Below the pieces are notes generated by a model, which was given only the letters and a program-made list of their open reading frames with translations, was not told the origin of the DNA and searched no databases. From Bacteroidales bacterium (GTDB lineage Bacteria; Bacteroidota; Bacteroidia; Bacteroidales; JAAUTT01), in the NCBI GenBank assembly GCA_025350365.1, contig JANXXY010000375.1:1-62931 (forward strand): a stretch of 62,931 nt of DNA. The letters are read 5' to 3'. Shown here piece by piece: positions 26,386 to 35,606 of the stretch; positions within the stretch are counted from its first letter, which is position 1, and each line of letters begins with the position of its first letter. The translations under genes and the position numbers were made by a program.

Positions 26386-26973
26386 ATGAAAAATTTTTCG
26401 AAGGCTATGATGGTTTGTTTGGTATTAATAGTCATTTTGCCTATGCAATCTTTTGGCCAAGCAAAACCAGTTAAGAAGGAGGCTGATATAAAAAAGTTTG
26501 AAATTGCAGCCAAAGCCGCCAAAGTAAAACTTGAAAAAGCTGAGAAATCTGTGTCGATTGCTGATTCCCTAATGGAAACAGGCAAAACTCAAATTAGCGA
26601 GAGTAAAACTGAAATAAAAGATCTCGATAAAGAAATAAAAATAACAACAAAAGAACTGGCTACAGCTCGAAAACCAGTTGAAAAGCAAGTCAATTCAAAA
26701 GATAGAACTGAATCTGCTGATGCAAAGGTAGAATTGAAAAAGATTGATACCGAGTACAAAGTAAAATTGAAGGAGTTAGATACAAAACTTAAAGCGGCTC
26801 AAAAGAAGGGTGTTACTGGCGAAGCCAATGTTACAAAAGGGAAAATGGGAACAAAAACTGCCGCTACGGGTTTAAAAACTGCTCAGGCAGCATATGATGC
26901 AGCTCAGGAAAAACTTGATAACGCAAAGGGTGAGGGTGAACCTGCCCCAATAGGAAAGAAAAAGAAAAAATAA
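26386..26973 (+). CDS. Secreted Lys/Ala-rich coiled-coil protein of unknown function
   Basis: This 195-residue protein has a signal peptide (about 1-24, ending QSFGQ) and is then almost wholly charged helix rich in Lys, Ala, Glu and Thr. It looks like a long coiled coil with repeated KA/KEL words and ends in a five-lysine tail (GKKKKK). I recognise no named domain. It is transcribed divergently from the BlaI unit with a 216-bp gap and closed by its own terminator, so it is a single-gene unit. It may bind DNA, peptidoglycan or the outer membrane through its charge; none of this is shown. Confidence 0.7.
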   Translation: MKNFSKAMMVCLVLIVILPMQSFGQAKPVKKEADIKKFEIAAKAAKVKLEKAEKSVSIADSLMETGKTQISESKTEIKDLDKEIKITTKELATARKPVEKQVNSKDRTESADAKVELKKIDTEYKVKLKELDTKLKAAQKKGVTGEANVTKGKMGTKTAATGLKTAQAAYDAAQEKLDNAKGEGEPAPIGKKKKK

Positions 26974-26977
26974 ACTT

Positions 26978-27003
26978 AAAACCCTCCAAAAGGAGGGTTT
27001 TTT
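26978..27003 (+). terminator. Rho-independent terminator after the coiled-coil gene
   Basis: AAAACCCTCC (26978-26987) pairs with GGAGGGTTTT (26992-27001) around four A, followed by further T. It lies four bases after the stop. Confidence 0.9.
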
Positions 27004-27073
27004 ATTACTTTTAACTCATTATTAAACCCAATATCTCTGATTACCGTATAAACCCTATACACAACCTCAGTGT

Positions 27074-29254
27074 ATGAAGAATTTATTCAATATTAAATTT
27101 ATATTAGTCTATTTCTTATCTCTTTCTTCATATGCTTTTGCTTTAGCAGAAACCAGGGAATTGACTGCCGGATACGAACCCGATTCGGTAAAGGTCATTC
27201 AAATTCTCACGGGAGTGCGACGAAAATTTGCTTTAGACAAGATTTTAACGCGCGAGGATTCCATATCTGTAAGGGAGGCCATTCGGATTTCTCAGAAAAC
27301 ATTATACATTTCCGGCGAAGCTCAGTGTTTTGATGTTTTGGGTGTGCGTGAGCGTAATCGTTCAAACTACAGCAAGGCCTTGGAATTACATCTAAAAGCT
27401 TTAGATATTATTGGTAAACTTTCTCTTGACATAGATAAAGCAATTATTCTTAATAATATTGGTGTGGTTTATCGCAGGCTTGACGATTTTAAACGAGCGG
27501 CTGATTATCATCTTCAGGCACTGGCATTGGCTGAAAACATTAATGACATACCAACCATTTGTGTGTCATTAAATAGCCTCGGCAATATTTTTTTAACTCA
27601 ACAACAGTTCGCAAATGCTTTAAAATATTTTCAGGCAGCCCTTGAAAATGAAGTTAAAAGAAATAATCTGCTGGGGATAGCTATAAATTTAAACAATATA
27701 GGATCGATATATGATGAACAAAAACACTATAAAAAAGCAATTGAATTTATCAATAAATCACTAGAAATCAATAAAAAACTCGGAAGTAATAAAGGAATAG
27801 CAATTTGCTACAATGGATTAGGAGGAATATTTTTAAAACAAAACCGAACTCAAAAAGCGCTCGACTATTTTCAAAAAGCATTGGCGATCAGTGAATCAAT
27901 AGGCGACGGGATTTACACTTCGGGAAATCATATTAGTTTAGGACATACTTATTCCAATCTTGGAAATTATCAAGCTGCAATAGTTCAATATAACAAAGGA
28001 CTGGAGATCGCACTCTCTATCGGTTCAAAAAATCAGTCTCAACAGGCTTACGAAGGATTATCAACGGTTTTTGAGCAAAAGGGAGATGAAAAGAGTGCAC
28101 TAATGTGGTACAAAAAATCAATTATTTTTAAAGATAGCATTTTTAACGAATTGAATGCTAATTATATTAATCGAGCTCAAATACTTTATGAATCAGGTAA
28201 AAAAGATAAAGAAATTGAGCTTTTAATATACAGACAATATGTAAGCTTTAAAAAACAGAAGGTCATTGTTGTATCTTTAATTATAGGATGTTTATTTCTT
28301 CTGATTTTATTATTGTTGCTTATGTTTAATTCCAGACTAAAACATCGGGCTCACCAAGCAATAATGCAATATAATAAGGATATAGAAGAGAAAAACCACA
28401 TTTTAACCCAAACTAAAGAAGAAATACTAACTCAACGTGACGAAATTGATGAAAAAAGAAATCAAATTAACGAAGCGTATGAACTTATTAAAGAAAAGAA
28501 TAACAGCATAACCGATAATATTCATTATGCACTTCAAATACAGAATTCCCTTTTACCAGATATTGGGCTAATAAATAGTCTTTTACCAGATACATTTCTT
28601 TATTATAAACCTAAAGATATTGTAAGTGGCGATTTTTATTGGATTGCCCAGAAAGCTGGCAAAATTGTGGTTGCGATAGCAGACTGCACCGGACATGGAG
28701 TAACAGGTGCATTTATGAGCATTCTTGGCATTTCGGCCTTAAATGAAATTGTAATAGAAAAAGGCATTACTTCTACCAATACCATATTAGATATTCTTCG
28801 TGAGAAAATTATTTTTACCCTACAACAGGCTGGAGAATTTAGTGAATCGCGCGAGGGTATTCATATGGTCGTATGTTCGTTTGACTTTCCCAATAAGAAA
28901 ATGCAATTCAGTGGGGCAATCAATACCTTATTATTATTTAGAAAAGGGCAGGCAATACAATATAAAGGAGATAAAATGCCCGTTTCGATCTTTCCGGAAA
29001 TAAATGATTTTACTTCCATTGATATTGCTCTTGAAGATAACGATATGATTTATATGTACTCCGATGGTTACTACGGCCAGTTTGGCGGACATGAAGACAA
29101 AAAATTTAGTATTTACAGGTTTCGAAGTCTTCTCCAGAAAATAAGTATTTTACCTGTTAATGAGCAGTATAATCATATTGATGCTACTCTTAACGCCTGG
29201 AAAGGTGAAGCCGAACAGGTAGACGATATTCTTGTAATGGGAATTAAAGTATAA
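27074..29254 (+). CDS. TPR-containing membrane protein with SpoIIE-type PP2C phosphatase domain
   Basis: This 726-residue protein has a signal peptide (about 1-25), six to seven tetratricopeptide repeats (about 85-375), one transmembrane helix (about 396-416), a coiled coil (about 425-485) and a cytoplasmic SpoIIE/PP2C domain (about 490-726). The metal-binding aspartates appear in SGDFYW, ADCTGHG, YSDGYYGQFGG and VDDILVM. In this architecture an envelope signal read by the TPRs sets a serine phosphatase, which in known cases acts on an anti-sigma-factor antagonist. No STAS or anti-sigma gene lies nearby. The next gene, 250 bp downstream, has its own promoter-like elements. Confidence 0.88.
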   Translation: MKNLFNIKFILVYFLSLSSYAFALAETRELTAGYEPDSVKVIQILTGVRRKFALDKILTREDSISVREAIRISQKTLYISGEAQCFDVLGVRERNRSNYSKALELHLKALDIIGKLSLDIDKAIILNNIGVVYRRLDDFKRAADYHLQALALAENINDIPTICVSLNSLGNIFLTQQQFANALKYFQAALENEVKRNNLLGIAINLNNIGSIYDEQKHYKKAIEFINKSLEINKKLGSNKGIAICYNGLGGIFLKQNRTQKALDYFQKALAISESIGDGIYTSGNHISLGHTYSNLGNYQAAIVQYNKGLEIALSIGSKNQSQQAYEGLSTVFEQKGDEKSALMWYKKSIIFKDSIFNELNANYINRAQILYESGKKDKEIELLIYRQYVSFKKQKVIVVSLIIGCLFLLILLLLLMFNSRLKHRAHQAIMQYNKDIEEKNHILTQTKEEILTQRDEIDEKRNQINEAYELIKEKNNSITDNIHYALQIQNSLLPDIGLINSLLPDTFLYYKPKDIVSGDFYWIAQKAGKIVVAIADCTGHGVTGAFMSILGISALNEIVIEKGITSTNTILDILREKIIFTLQQAGEFSESREGIHMVVCSFDFPNKKMQFSGAINTLLLFRKGQAIQYKGDKMPVSIFPEINDFTSIDIALEDNDMIYMYSDGYYGQFGGHEDKKFSIYRFRSLLQKISILPVNEQYNHIDATLNAWKGEAEQVDDILVMGIKV

Positions 29255-29277
29255 AAAACATTTTTATTTTTACTTTG

Positions 29278-29293
29278 TGGCACGTTATTTGTA
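29278..29293 (+). promoter_or_regulatory. Sigma-54-like promoter upstream of the duplicated-domain gene
   Basis: TGGCACG-TTAT-TTGTA has GG at 29279-29280 and GT at 29291-29292, the exact 10-bp interval of sigma-54 promoters (TGGCACG-N4-TTGCW), with one deviating key base (GT for GC). It lies 24 bp after the phosphatase gene and would start a leader of about 200 nt. This is the best sigma-54 match I found in the window. Confidence 0.5.
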
Positions 29294-29306
29294 AATATTA
29301 AAATAT

Positions 29307-29354
29307 CCTAAAAAGTTAAAATATCTAACGACTTGATATTTATTTTAGGGGGGG
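29307..29354 (+). promoter_or_regulatory. Leader hairpin followed by a run of seven G
   Basis: CCTAAAA (29307-29313) pairs with TTTTAGG (29343-29349), and inside it AAATATC (29319-29325) pairs with GATATTT (29335-29341), giving 14 bp around a small bulge and a 9-nt loop. Seven G occupy 29348-29354. It falls at the very 5' end of the transcript predicted from the sigma-54-like promoter and could protect or regulate that mRNA. Confidence 0.5.
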
Positions 29355-29504
29355 TGTTTAATTAGAAACATCATTTTATCCTGCAATTGAAGACAAATTA
29401 AGGGGACATTTCTAAAAACTACAATTTATTACCTAATACACAACTAACCCATTTAGTAGTTTTGTTTATTACAATTATATGTTAAACCTTTAATTTTAAT
29501 TATT

Positions 29505-30104
29505 ATGAAAACAGTTAAATTTTTTGCATCAGCATTATTAATTAGTGGTTTGTTAGTGTCAACCGCTATTGCTTCTGAGGGCGATAAAGCCAATTCTGAA
29601 TTAAAAGCATCTGAAAACTCCATTAGGGAGCAATTAACAAATGCTTTATCTGATGTCGCTTCATCTAACGAAGGCGTCGTATTTATTTATTTTACAGTTT
29701 CTTCCGAAAAAGGATTTGAAATTCTCAACGTGGCAGGTGAGAACAAAATCCTTAATGACAAGGTAAAAAGCTCCTTAAAAGGCGAATCTATCTCAGCTTC
29801 ATCTAATTTGAAAGGTAGCTATATGATTAAAGTTCTTTTTACCGACAATTATGCCGTAAACGCTCCGGTAAAAGCTACAGATGTTCTTAGAAGTGAAGTG
29901 GCTGAGGCACTTGCTAAATTAAACGTAAACGAAAGTGCTTCGGTAAAACTGGTACTTTTAGTTAAGGACAACAGTGTTTCTGTTAGTAAGGTAGAAGGCG
30001 CCAACAAAAGTTTGGCATCATCAATCGAAAGTACTTTGAATGCGGGCAAAATTAGCGTTCCTGCCGAACTTTCCGGAAAATACGAACTAAAAATTCAATT
30101 CTAA
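29505..30104 (+). CDS. Exported protein with two tandem copies of a TonB-C-like domain, function unknown
   Basis: This 199-residue protein has a signal peptide (about 1-23, ending STAIAS) and two homologous halves (about 40-115 and 124-199). Shared positions include an opening (I/L)R-x3-(L/V)-x2-AL helix, V-x-G-x-NK-x-L, a helix ending in S-x-L, IS, and a closing L-x-G-x-Y-x-(I/L)K-(V/I)-x-F strand. The pattern resembles a shortened TonB C-terminal domain seen in small secreted Bacteroidota proteins; that is a memory-based inference. There is no cysteine, so it is not a lipoprotein. It stands alone with its own promoter and terminator. Confidence 0.65.
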   Translation: MKTVKFFASALLISGLLVSTAIASEGDKANSELKASENSIREQLTNALSDVASSNEGVVFIYFTVSSEKGFEILNVAGENKILNDKVKSSLKGESISASSNLKGSYMIKVLFTDNYAVNAPVKATDVLRSEVAEALAKLNVNESASVKLVLLVKDNSVSVSKVEGANKSLASSIESTLNAGKISVPAELSGKYELKIQF

Positions 30105-30148
30105 TTAGATTAAAACCCGAACTATATGAAGTTTAATAATAATAAAAT

Positions 30149-30203
30149 CCACTTTAACAGCTTTTGCCCCAAAAAGGAAGGCTGGCAAGTGGGTTAATTT
30201 TTT
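30149..30203 (+). terminator. Terminator of the duplicated-domain gene
   Basis: CCACTT and CAGC (30149-30161) pair with GCTG and AAGTGG (30181-30192) across a small internal loop, followed by TTAATTTTTT. It lies 45 bp after the stop at 30104. Confidence 0.65.
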
Positions 30204-30496
30204 AAACGAAAATATATGTTACTTGTAAAGTACCTGCTCACATTGAATTTTCTTTGTATCAATAAAACAAATTTCTAAAATCAACTGCGGTTTCTGCTAA
30301 AAGTAGAAGCCTTTTTTATTTTATGGCGAAACACTGTTGGAGGTGTCGAAAAAATAATTTAGGATTTTAATACATTGATTATTATCGGTATTAATGTTTT
30401 TCTGTTGTAATGTCGGAATATTGCGCTATTTTAGTGCGAGGTACTATTTTGAATCTGAGGTCTTAATTGAGCTTGAATTATTACATTAAGAAAACT
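30204..30496. other. Non-coding gap before the antiporter, with a second terminator-like hairpin
   Basis: No coding frame is convincing. A further hairpin, GGTTTCTGCT (30289-30298) with AGTAGAAGCC (30302-30311), fully paired with two G-T pairs and followed by six T, is a second terminator. The stretch between the two terminators (about 85 nt) might belong to a small RNA, but I see no clear promoter. The rest is AT-rich upstream DNA of the antiporter. Confidence 0.45.
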
Positions 30497-32509
30497 ATGA
30501 TGCTGTCGATTACACCTCTTACAAACCCTGTACAAATTTTTACCCTCATTATAAGTATTATTTTGGTTGTGCCATTCATTTCGCGAAGAATAAATGTACC
30601 ACCCATATTCGGACTTATACTTGCCGGGCTGATTATTGGACCAAATGGAACTGGTTTGTTACTAAATGATCAGGGCATTAGCCTGTTTTCTGCCGTCGGC
30701 TTGTTGTATATTATGTTTTTGGCCGGACTTGAAATTAACATGAGTAGCTTTCTTCAAAATAAAAACAAGAGTTTATTTTTTGGTGCAGCAACTTTCTTTA
30801 TCCCCTTATTGATCGGCTTTTTTATTCTCCGGTATCTTCTAAACTTCTCGTTTTTACCTGCATTGCTTATTTCGAGTATGTTTTCTACACATACATTATT
30901 ATCATACCCTATTGCAAGTCGTTTGAATATTACCCGCCGCGAATCAGTAGTGATCACAATTGGAGGAACCATTATTACTGATACCGCTGTGCTCATCCTC
31001 CTTACAGTTATTACAACGGCCTATCAGGGAAAGCTTAACGGATTATTTTGGCTTCAGTTGATTTCACTATTAATCCTGTTTGTATTTATTGTGCTTTGGG
31101 GTCTTCCTAAAATTGCTCGCTGGTATTTTAACACCATTCAAAGTGATAGTACTCAAAAATATGTATTTGTACTTGTAGCTTTGTTTTTGTCGGCTATGCT
31201 TGCAAAATTAGCAGGGATTGAGCCAATTGTTGGGGCTTTTCTGTCAGGTTTAGCACTTAATCGTGTAATCCCATTGCATTCTCCTCTAATGAATCGCACT
31301 GTTTTTATCGGTAATGCCATATTTATACCATTTTTCCTGATAAGTGTGGGTATGCTCGTTGATTTGAAAATACTCTTTTCCGGATTCGAAACCATTCTTT
31401 TTGCAGCTATATTGATCGTTATTGCAATAGCGGGGAAATATTTTGCAGCAATAGTTACGCAACTTGTATTTAGATATTCCCGGGCTGACCGAAACCTGAT
31501 ATTCGGACTTAGTAGTTCTCATGCCGCTGCCACTGTTGCTGTTATCCTGCTTGGATTTAAACTTGGTATTCTTGATGAAAAGGTTTTGAATGGAACGATT
31601 CTTTTAATTCTGGTAACATCAATGGTAAGTTCATTTGCCACGGAAAAAGCGGGACGAATTGTGGCAATTGAAGAATCTGATCCTACAGATGATTTGAGTC
31701 AGGGAGCCGAAAAGATATTAGTGCCTGTTTCAAATCCGGAAACTTTTCGAAAACTGATTGATGTAGCTATGCTTACGCGCCTTCCAAATTCAGATGCGAT
31801 TATTTATCCGTTGTCAATTGTAAATGATGATGAAGATGCTCAGCAAACTGTGTTGAATCATAAAAAGATTATGGAACAGCTTACATCTCATGCCGCTGGC
31901 TCCGATACTTCTGTAACCCCAATAACACGAGTAGATATTAACATCCCAACTGGCATTTCCCGCACTGTGAAGGAGTTACAAATAACTAATATTGTCATGG
32001 GATGGAGCGGACGGTCGTCTACAGCCAATTACTTCTTCGGAAATATAATCGATAATTTGCTTGAAAATATTCAGCAAATGGTTATGGTTGTTCGTGTTAA
32101 CGACTCCATTTCGCGTTTACGAAATATTTTTGTACTTGTTCCAAACAATGCCGATAAGGAAATTGGTTTTTCGTCGTGGATAAATTCATTGATTGGACTT
32201 TCGAAAAATACAAACGGAAAGGTTGTGTTTTTATCAAACTCATCTACATCGGAAATTTTACGCAAACGATTAAAGGAGTACAAATTTTTTAACGACGATA
32301 GTTTTATTGCCTATGACTATTATCCTAATGTTGACAATATACCATTCGAAGCAAATGGTAAAGATTTGCTGGTAGCCGTTGCTGCTCGTCCATACACACT
32401 TTCCTATAATCGCCGTCAATTAATTATCCCTAAAATTATGTCGCAACTGGCTCAGAATCGGAGTTTTATTATTATTTATCCGGAACAAGTCGAGATACCT
32501 TATAATTAG
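30497..32509 (+). CDS. Kef-type cation:proton antiporter (CPA2) with a C-terminal USP-like domain
   Basis: This 670-residue protein has about 12 membrane helices (residues 1-385) of the Na+/H+ exchanger CPA2 family, with GLILAGLIIGPNGTGLL and GAFLSGLALNR as typical segments. Residues 400-670 form a cytosolic region that looks like paired universal-stress-protein domains, not the RCK domain of KefC. It exchanges Na+ or K+ for protons across the inner membrane. The start is the ATG at 30497; a TTG ten codons upstream is possible. It ends in a 4-bp overlap with the convergent ABC permease gene. Confidence 0.87.
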   Translation: MMLSITPLTNPVQIFTLIISIILVVPFISRRINVPPIFGLILAGLIIGPNGTGLLLNDQGISLFSAVGLLYIMFLAGLEINMSSFLQNKNKSLFFGAATFFIPLLIGFFILRYLLNFSFLPALLISSMFSTHTLLSYPIASRLNITRRESVVITIGGTIITDTAVLILLTVITTAYQGKLNGLFWLQLISLLILFVFIVLWGLPKIARWYFNTIQSDSTQKYVFVLVALFLSAMLAKLAGIEPIVGAFLSGLALNRVIPLHSPLMNRTVFIGNAIFIPFFLISVGMLVDLKILFSGFETILFAAILIVIAIAGKYFAAIVTQLVFRYSRADRNLIFGLSSSHAAATVAVILLGFKLGILDEKVLNGTILLILVTSMVSSFATEKAGRIVAIEESDPTDDLSQGAEKILVPVSNPETFRKLIDVAMLTRLPNSDAIIYPLSIVNDDEDAQQTVLNHKKIMEQLTSHAAGSDTSVTPITRVDINIPTGISRTVKELQITNIVMGWSGRSSTANYFFGNIIDNLLENIQQMVMVVRVNDSISRLRNIFVLVPNNADKEIGFSSWINSLIGLSKNTNGKVVFLSNSSTSEILRKRLKEYKFFNDDSFIAYDYYPNVDNIPFEANGKDLLVAVAARPYTLSYNRRQLIIPKIMSQLAQNRSFIIIYPEQVEIPYN

Positions 32510-33750
32510 AAATGTGTGTTTATTGCTTCAACCGGATTTAATCGGGAAGCTGACCACGCAGGAGCAAACCCGGAAATGATGCCAATAATGCCCGAAACTA
32601 GCAAACCTAAACTGATATTACCCATTGTTAACGAGATAGAAAAGTCGGTATTTGATACAATCAGCGTTCCGGCAAACACAAACAAAAGTCCGATTAAACC
32701 TCCTGTGATTGAAAGAATTACCGATTCGAAAAGAAATTGCACAAGAATTACATAGTTTTTGGCTCCAACAGCCTTCTGAATTCCAATAATATTCGTTCGT
32801 TCTTTTACTGAAACAAACATGATATTCGCTATTCCAAAACCGCCTACCAGTATTGAAAAACCTCCAATGATCCATCCGGCAATATTCAGAGCGGCAAAAA
32901 AACTATCAAAAACTTTAGTTATAACACTGGCCTGATTTAGTGCAAAATTATCTTTTTCTAATGGTTTTACTCTCCGTATCGAACGCATCAAAAGTTTCAA
33001 TTCGTCCTGCAAATCAATAGCCTTTATTCCGTCTTTCGCTTTAACCCAAATAGCAGGATTTATATTGTTAAGATCAAAAAGTCTCCTACCAAAATTCATA
33101 GGAATAAATAGTTGTTCATCAATACTTCGTTCTCCGAACGGACCTTTTCCAGCTTTTTTGGCAATACCAACTATCTGAAGCCTGAAACCCATCAGCTTTA
33201 GTTCTCTTCCAATTGGATTTTGATTTTCAAATAATTTTTTCGCTATTTCAGATCCAATTACACAGCAATTTCTTCCAAATTCCGATTCCGATTGTGTAAA
33301 AAACCGGCCATTATCGATGTCGAAAGGTTTAATGGAATAATACTCTTCACTTACTAATAAAATGGTAGTGTTTTCGGCATAATTATTTCCTTGCTTAACT
33401 GTTTTATCGGTTTGCGCATAATAACAAACCGCGTCTGCTAATTTAACGCGCTGTTTTAATTCCTTGTATTCGCTTATCTTAGGTTCAGGCCGTTTCATAT
33501 ATTCCCACCATGGGTAATCAGCGTCGAACCCCCAAGGCCATTTCTGAATATAGATAACATCATTGCCTAATGTTGAGATACTTGCACGAACATTCGATTC
33601 CAGAGAATCAACGATGGTGAAAACTGAAATAATGGCAAAAATTCCTATGGTTATGCCTAATAACGTTAAAAATGTTCTTAATTTATTAACTATTACAGAG
33701 CTATACGCAAAAATAAAACTTTCCTTTATCAGACGAATAAATAATACCAC
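32506..33750 (-). CDS. ABC transporter permease, MacB/FtsX family
   Basis: This 414-residue protein has the MacB layout: one N-terminal membrane helix (about 22-44, FLTLLGITIGIFAIISVFTIV), a large periplasmic domain (about 45-280) and three C-terminal helices of the FtsX type. It reads GTG at the start. MacB-like permeases work with a separate ATPase and export or mechanically move substrates in the envelope; no ATPase gene is adjacent. It ends in a 4-bp convergent overlap with the antiporter gene, with no terminator between them. Confidence 0.87.
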   Translation of the reverse strand: MVLFIRLIKESFIFAYSSVIVNKLRTFLTLLGITIGIFAIISVFTIVDSLESNVRASISTLGNDVIYIQKWPWGFDADYPWWEYMKRPEPKISEYKELKQRVKLADAVCYYAQTDKTVKQGNNYAENTTILLVSEEYYSIKPFDIDNGRFFTQSESEFGRNCCVIGSEIAKKLFENQNPIGRELKLMGFRLQIVGIAKKAGKGPFGERSIDEQLFIPMNFGRRLFDLNNINPAIWVKAKDGIKAIDLQDELKLLMRSIRRVKPLEKDNFALNQASVITKVFDSFFAALNIAGWIIGGFSILVGGFGIANIMFVSVKERTNIIGIQKAVGAKNYVILVQFLFESVILSITGGLIGLLFVFAGTLIVSNTDFSISLTMGNISLGLLVSGIIGIISGFAPAWSASRLNPVEAINTHF

Positions 33751-33807
33751 ATTAAATTTTTATTTGAATTATTTTAAATCTACCGCAATTAAAACGGCTT
33801 TTATTTA

Positions 33808-33881
33808 TATTTTTGAAGTCAACATAATTAATAAAACATCCTAAGTCATTTTTACAGCAACGTTATTATTGGCTGTTTTTT
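33808..33881 (+). promoter_or_regulatory. Promoter-like element and terminator-like hairpin between the ABC permease and purH
   Basis: TATTTTTG (33808-33815) fits TANNTTTG, and about 40 bp later ACAGC (33854-33858) pairs with GCTGT (33872-33876) before a T-run to 33881. Together they could make a small RNA of about 60 nt. Evidence is weak and both elements are short. Confidence 0.25.
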
Positions 33882-33952
33882 ATTATTAAAAACTATTATT
33901 CGCTTTATAACCTTTTACAAGCTAAAAGTAACTATTTTTACAGACTTTTTAA

Positions 33953-33960
33953 TAACTTTG
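33953..33960 (+). promoter_or_regulatory. Promoter -7 element of purH
   Basis: TAACTTTG fits TANNTTTG and lies 23 bp before the ATG at 33984. No TTTG is visible at the ideal distance upstream. Confidence 0.5.
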
Positions 33961-33983
33961 TGTTAAAATTCAAGACATTGTAA

Positions 33984-35510
33984 ATGAGTGATTTGAAAAA
34001 AATATGCTCTGCATTGATTTCCGTATATCATAAGGATAATTTGGAAGAGATTGTAAGAAAACTAAATTCATTGAATGTTATCTTATACTCTACTGGCGGG
34101 ACGAAGGATTATATTGAAAGTTTAGGAATAAAAGTTACCGCTGTCGAAGATATTACTTCATACCCATCAATATTTGGTGGAAGAGTAAAAACGTTGCATC
34201 CAAAAATATTTGGCGGAATATTATTTCGTCGTGACAATAAAACCGATCTTCAGGAATCGGAACAGTACCAGATTCCTCCGATTGATCTGGTTATTGTGGA
34301 TTTATACCCATTTGAAGAAACAGTATCCTCCGGTGCAGATGAAGTCGCAGTAATTGAAAAAATTGATATTGGTGGAATTTCTCTTATTCGGGCAGCTGCA
34401 AAAAATTTCAAAGATGTTCTCATTGTTGCATCAAAAAATGAATATTTACCACTTCTGCGTCTTTTGGAAGAAAAAAACGGAACTTCAGCCACAGAGGATA
34501 GAAAGATATTTGCAGGAGCGGCATTTAACGTCTCATCTGATTATGATACGAATATCTTTAATTATTTTAACAGAACCACAAATATTCCCGCATTCAAACT
34601 AAGCCTTAAAAATGGCACTCCTCTTCGCTATGGCGAAAACCCTCATCAAAAAGGAAGCTTTTATGGCGATTTCGACAAGATGTTTGAACAATTGCATGGC
34701 AAAGAAATTTCATACAACAATTTACTTGACATAGATGCGGCAGTTAACCTGATTAATGAGTTTTCTGAAACAACATTTGCCGTCATAAAACACAATAATG
34801 CATGTGGAATAGCATCGCGCGAAAAATTAGTTGATGCCTGGAAAGATGCGTTGGCAGGAGATCCTGTTTCAGCTTTCGGAGGTGTTTTAATAACCAATCG
34901 CACCATTGATGAAGAAACCGCTTCGGAAATCAACCAGCTATTCTTCGATTTAATTATTGCTCCGGGATATGATGAAAAAGCTCTGGGAATATTGAAATCA
35001 CGTAAAAACAGAACAATTCTTATACTTAAAACCGTTGATTTGCCCTCAGTAAATTACAGATCATTACTTAATGGGGCTGTGGTTCAGGACAAGGATTTGT
35101 GCATCGAAATAGCCAACGATTTGCAAAAAGTTACTCGCACTGGTCCCACTGAATCGGAAATTACTGATTTGATTTTTGCTAATAAAATTGTAAAACACAC
35201 AAAATCAAATGCTATTGTTTTAGCAAAAGATAAACAACTATGTGCCAGCGGTGTTGGTCAAACCTCGAGAGTAGATGCTCTAAAACAAGCTATTACAAAA
35301 GCAGAAACGTTCGGTTTTGATTTAAAAAACGCAGTAATGGCGAGTGATGCATATTTTCCATTCTCAGATTGCGTTGAGTTAGCTCATAATGCCGGAATTA
35401 ATGCAGTTGTGCAGCCAGGAGGATCCGTGCGTGACAATGATTCGATAGAATACTGTAATCAGCATCAAATCTCTATGGTATTCACAGGAATAAGACATTT
35501 TAAGCACTAG
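33984..35510 (+). CDS. purH: Bifunctional AICAR transformylase/IMP cyclohydrolase
   Basis: This 508-residue enzyme has an N-terminal IMP cyclohydrolase domain (about 1-190; STGGTKDYIES, GRVKTLHPKIFGG) and a C-terminal AICAR transformylase domain (about 200-508; LRYGENPHQKG, IKHNNACGIA, DAYFPFSDCVELA, GGSVRDNDSI). It performs the last two steps of purine synthesis, from AICAR to IMP. Length and motifs are complete. It is a single-gene unit with its own promoter. Confidence 0.97.
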   Translation: MSDLKKICSALISVYHKDNLEEIVRKLNSLNVILYSTGGTKDYIESLGIKVTAVEDITSYPSIFGGRVKTLHPKIFGGILFRRDNKTDLQESEQYQIPPIDLVIVDLYPFEETVSSGADEVAVIEKIDIGGISLIRAAAKNFKDVLIVASKNEYLPLLRLLEEKNGTSATEDRKIFAGAAFNVSSDYDTNIFNYFNRTTNIPAFKLSLKNGTPLRYGENPHQKGSFYGDFDKMFEQLHGKEISYNNLLDIDAAVNLINEFSETTFAVIKHNNACGIASREKLVDAWKDALAGDPVSAFGGVLITNRTIDEETASEINQLFFDLIIAPGYDEKALGILKSRKNRTILILKTVDLPSVNYRSLLNGAVVQDKDLCIEIANDLQKVTRTGPTESEITDLIFANKIVKHTKSNAIVLAKDKQLCASGVGQTSRVDALKQAITKAETFGFDLKNAVMASDAYFPFSDCVELAHNAGINAVVQPGGSVRDNDSIEYCNQHQISMVFTGIRHFKH

Positions 35511-35606
35511 AATAATTTGAAAATAAAACGATTTGAAGATATGATAAAACAGAGAAATGTATACTTAATACATTGTTTATGTTTTTATATTAATTGCTGT
35601 AGCATC

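Noticed and set aside
29442..29457. AACTAACCCATTTAGT upstream of the duplicated-domain gene as a third BlaI operator
   Set aside because: The half-sites are imperfect and separated by five bases, not four, so it does not match the dyad well.
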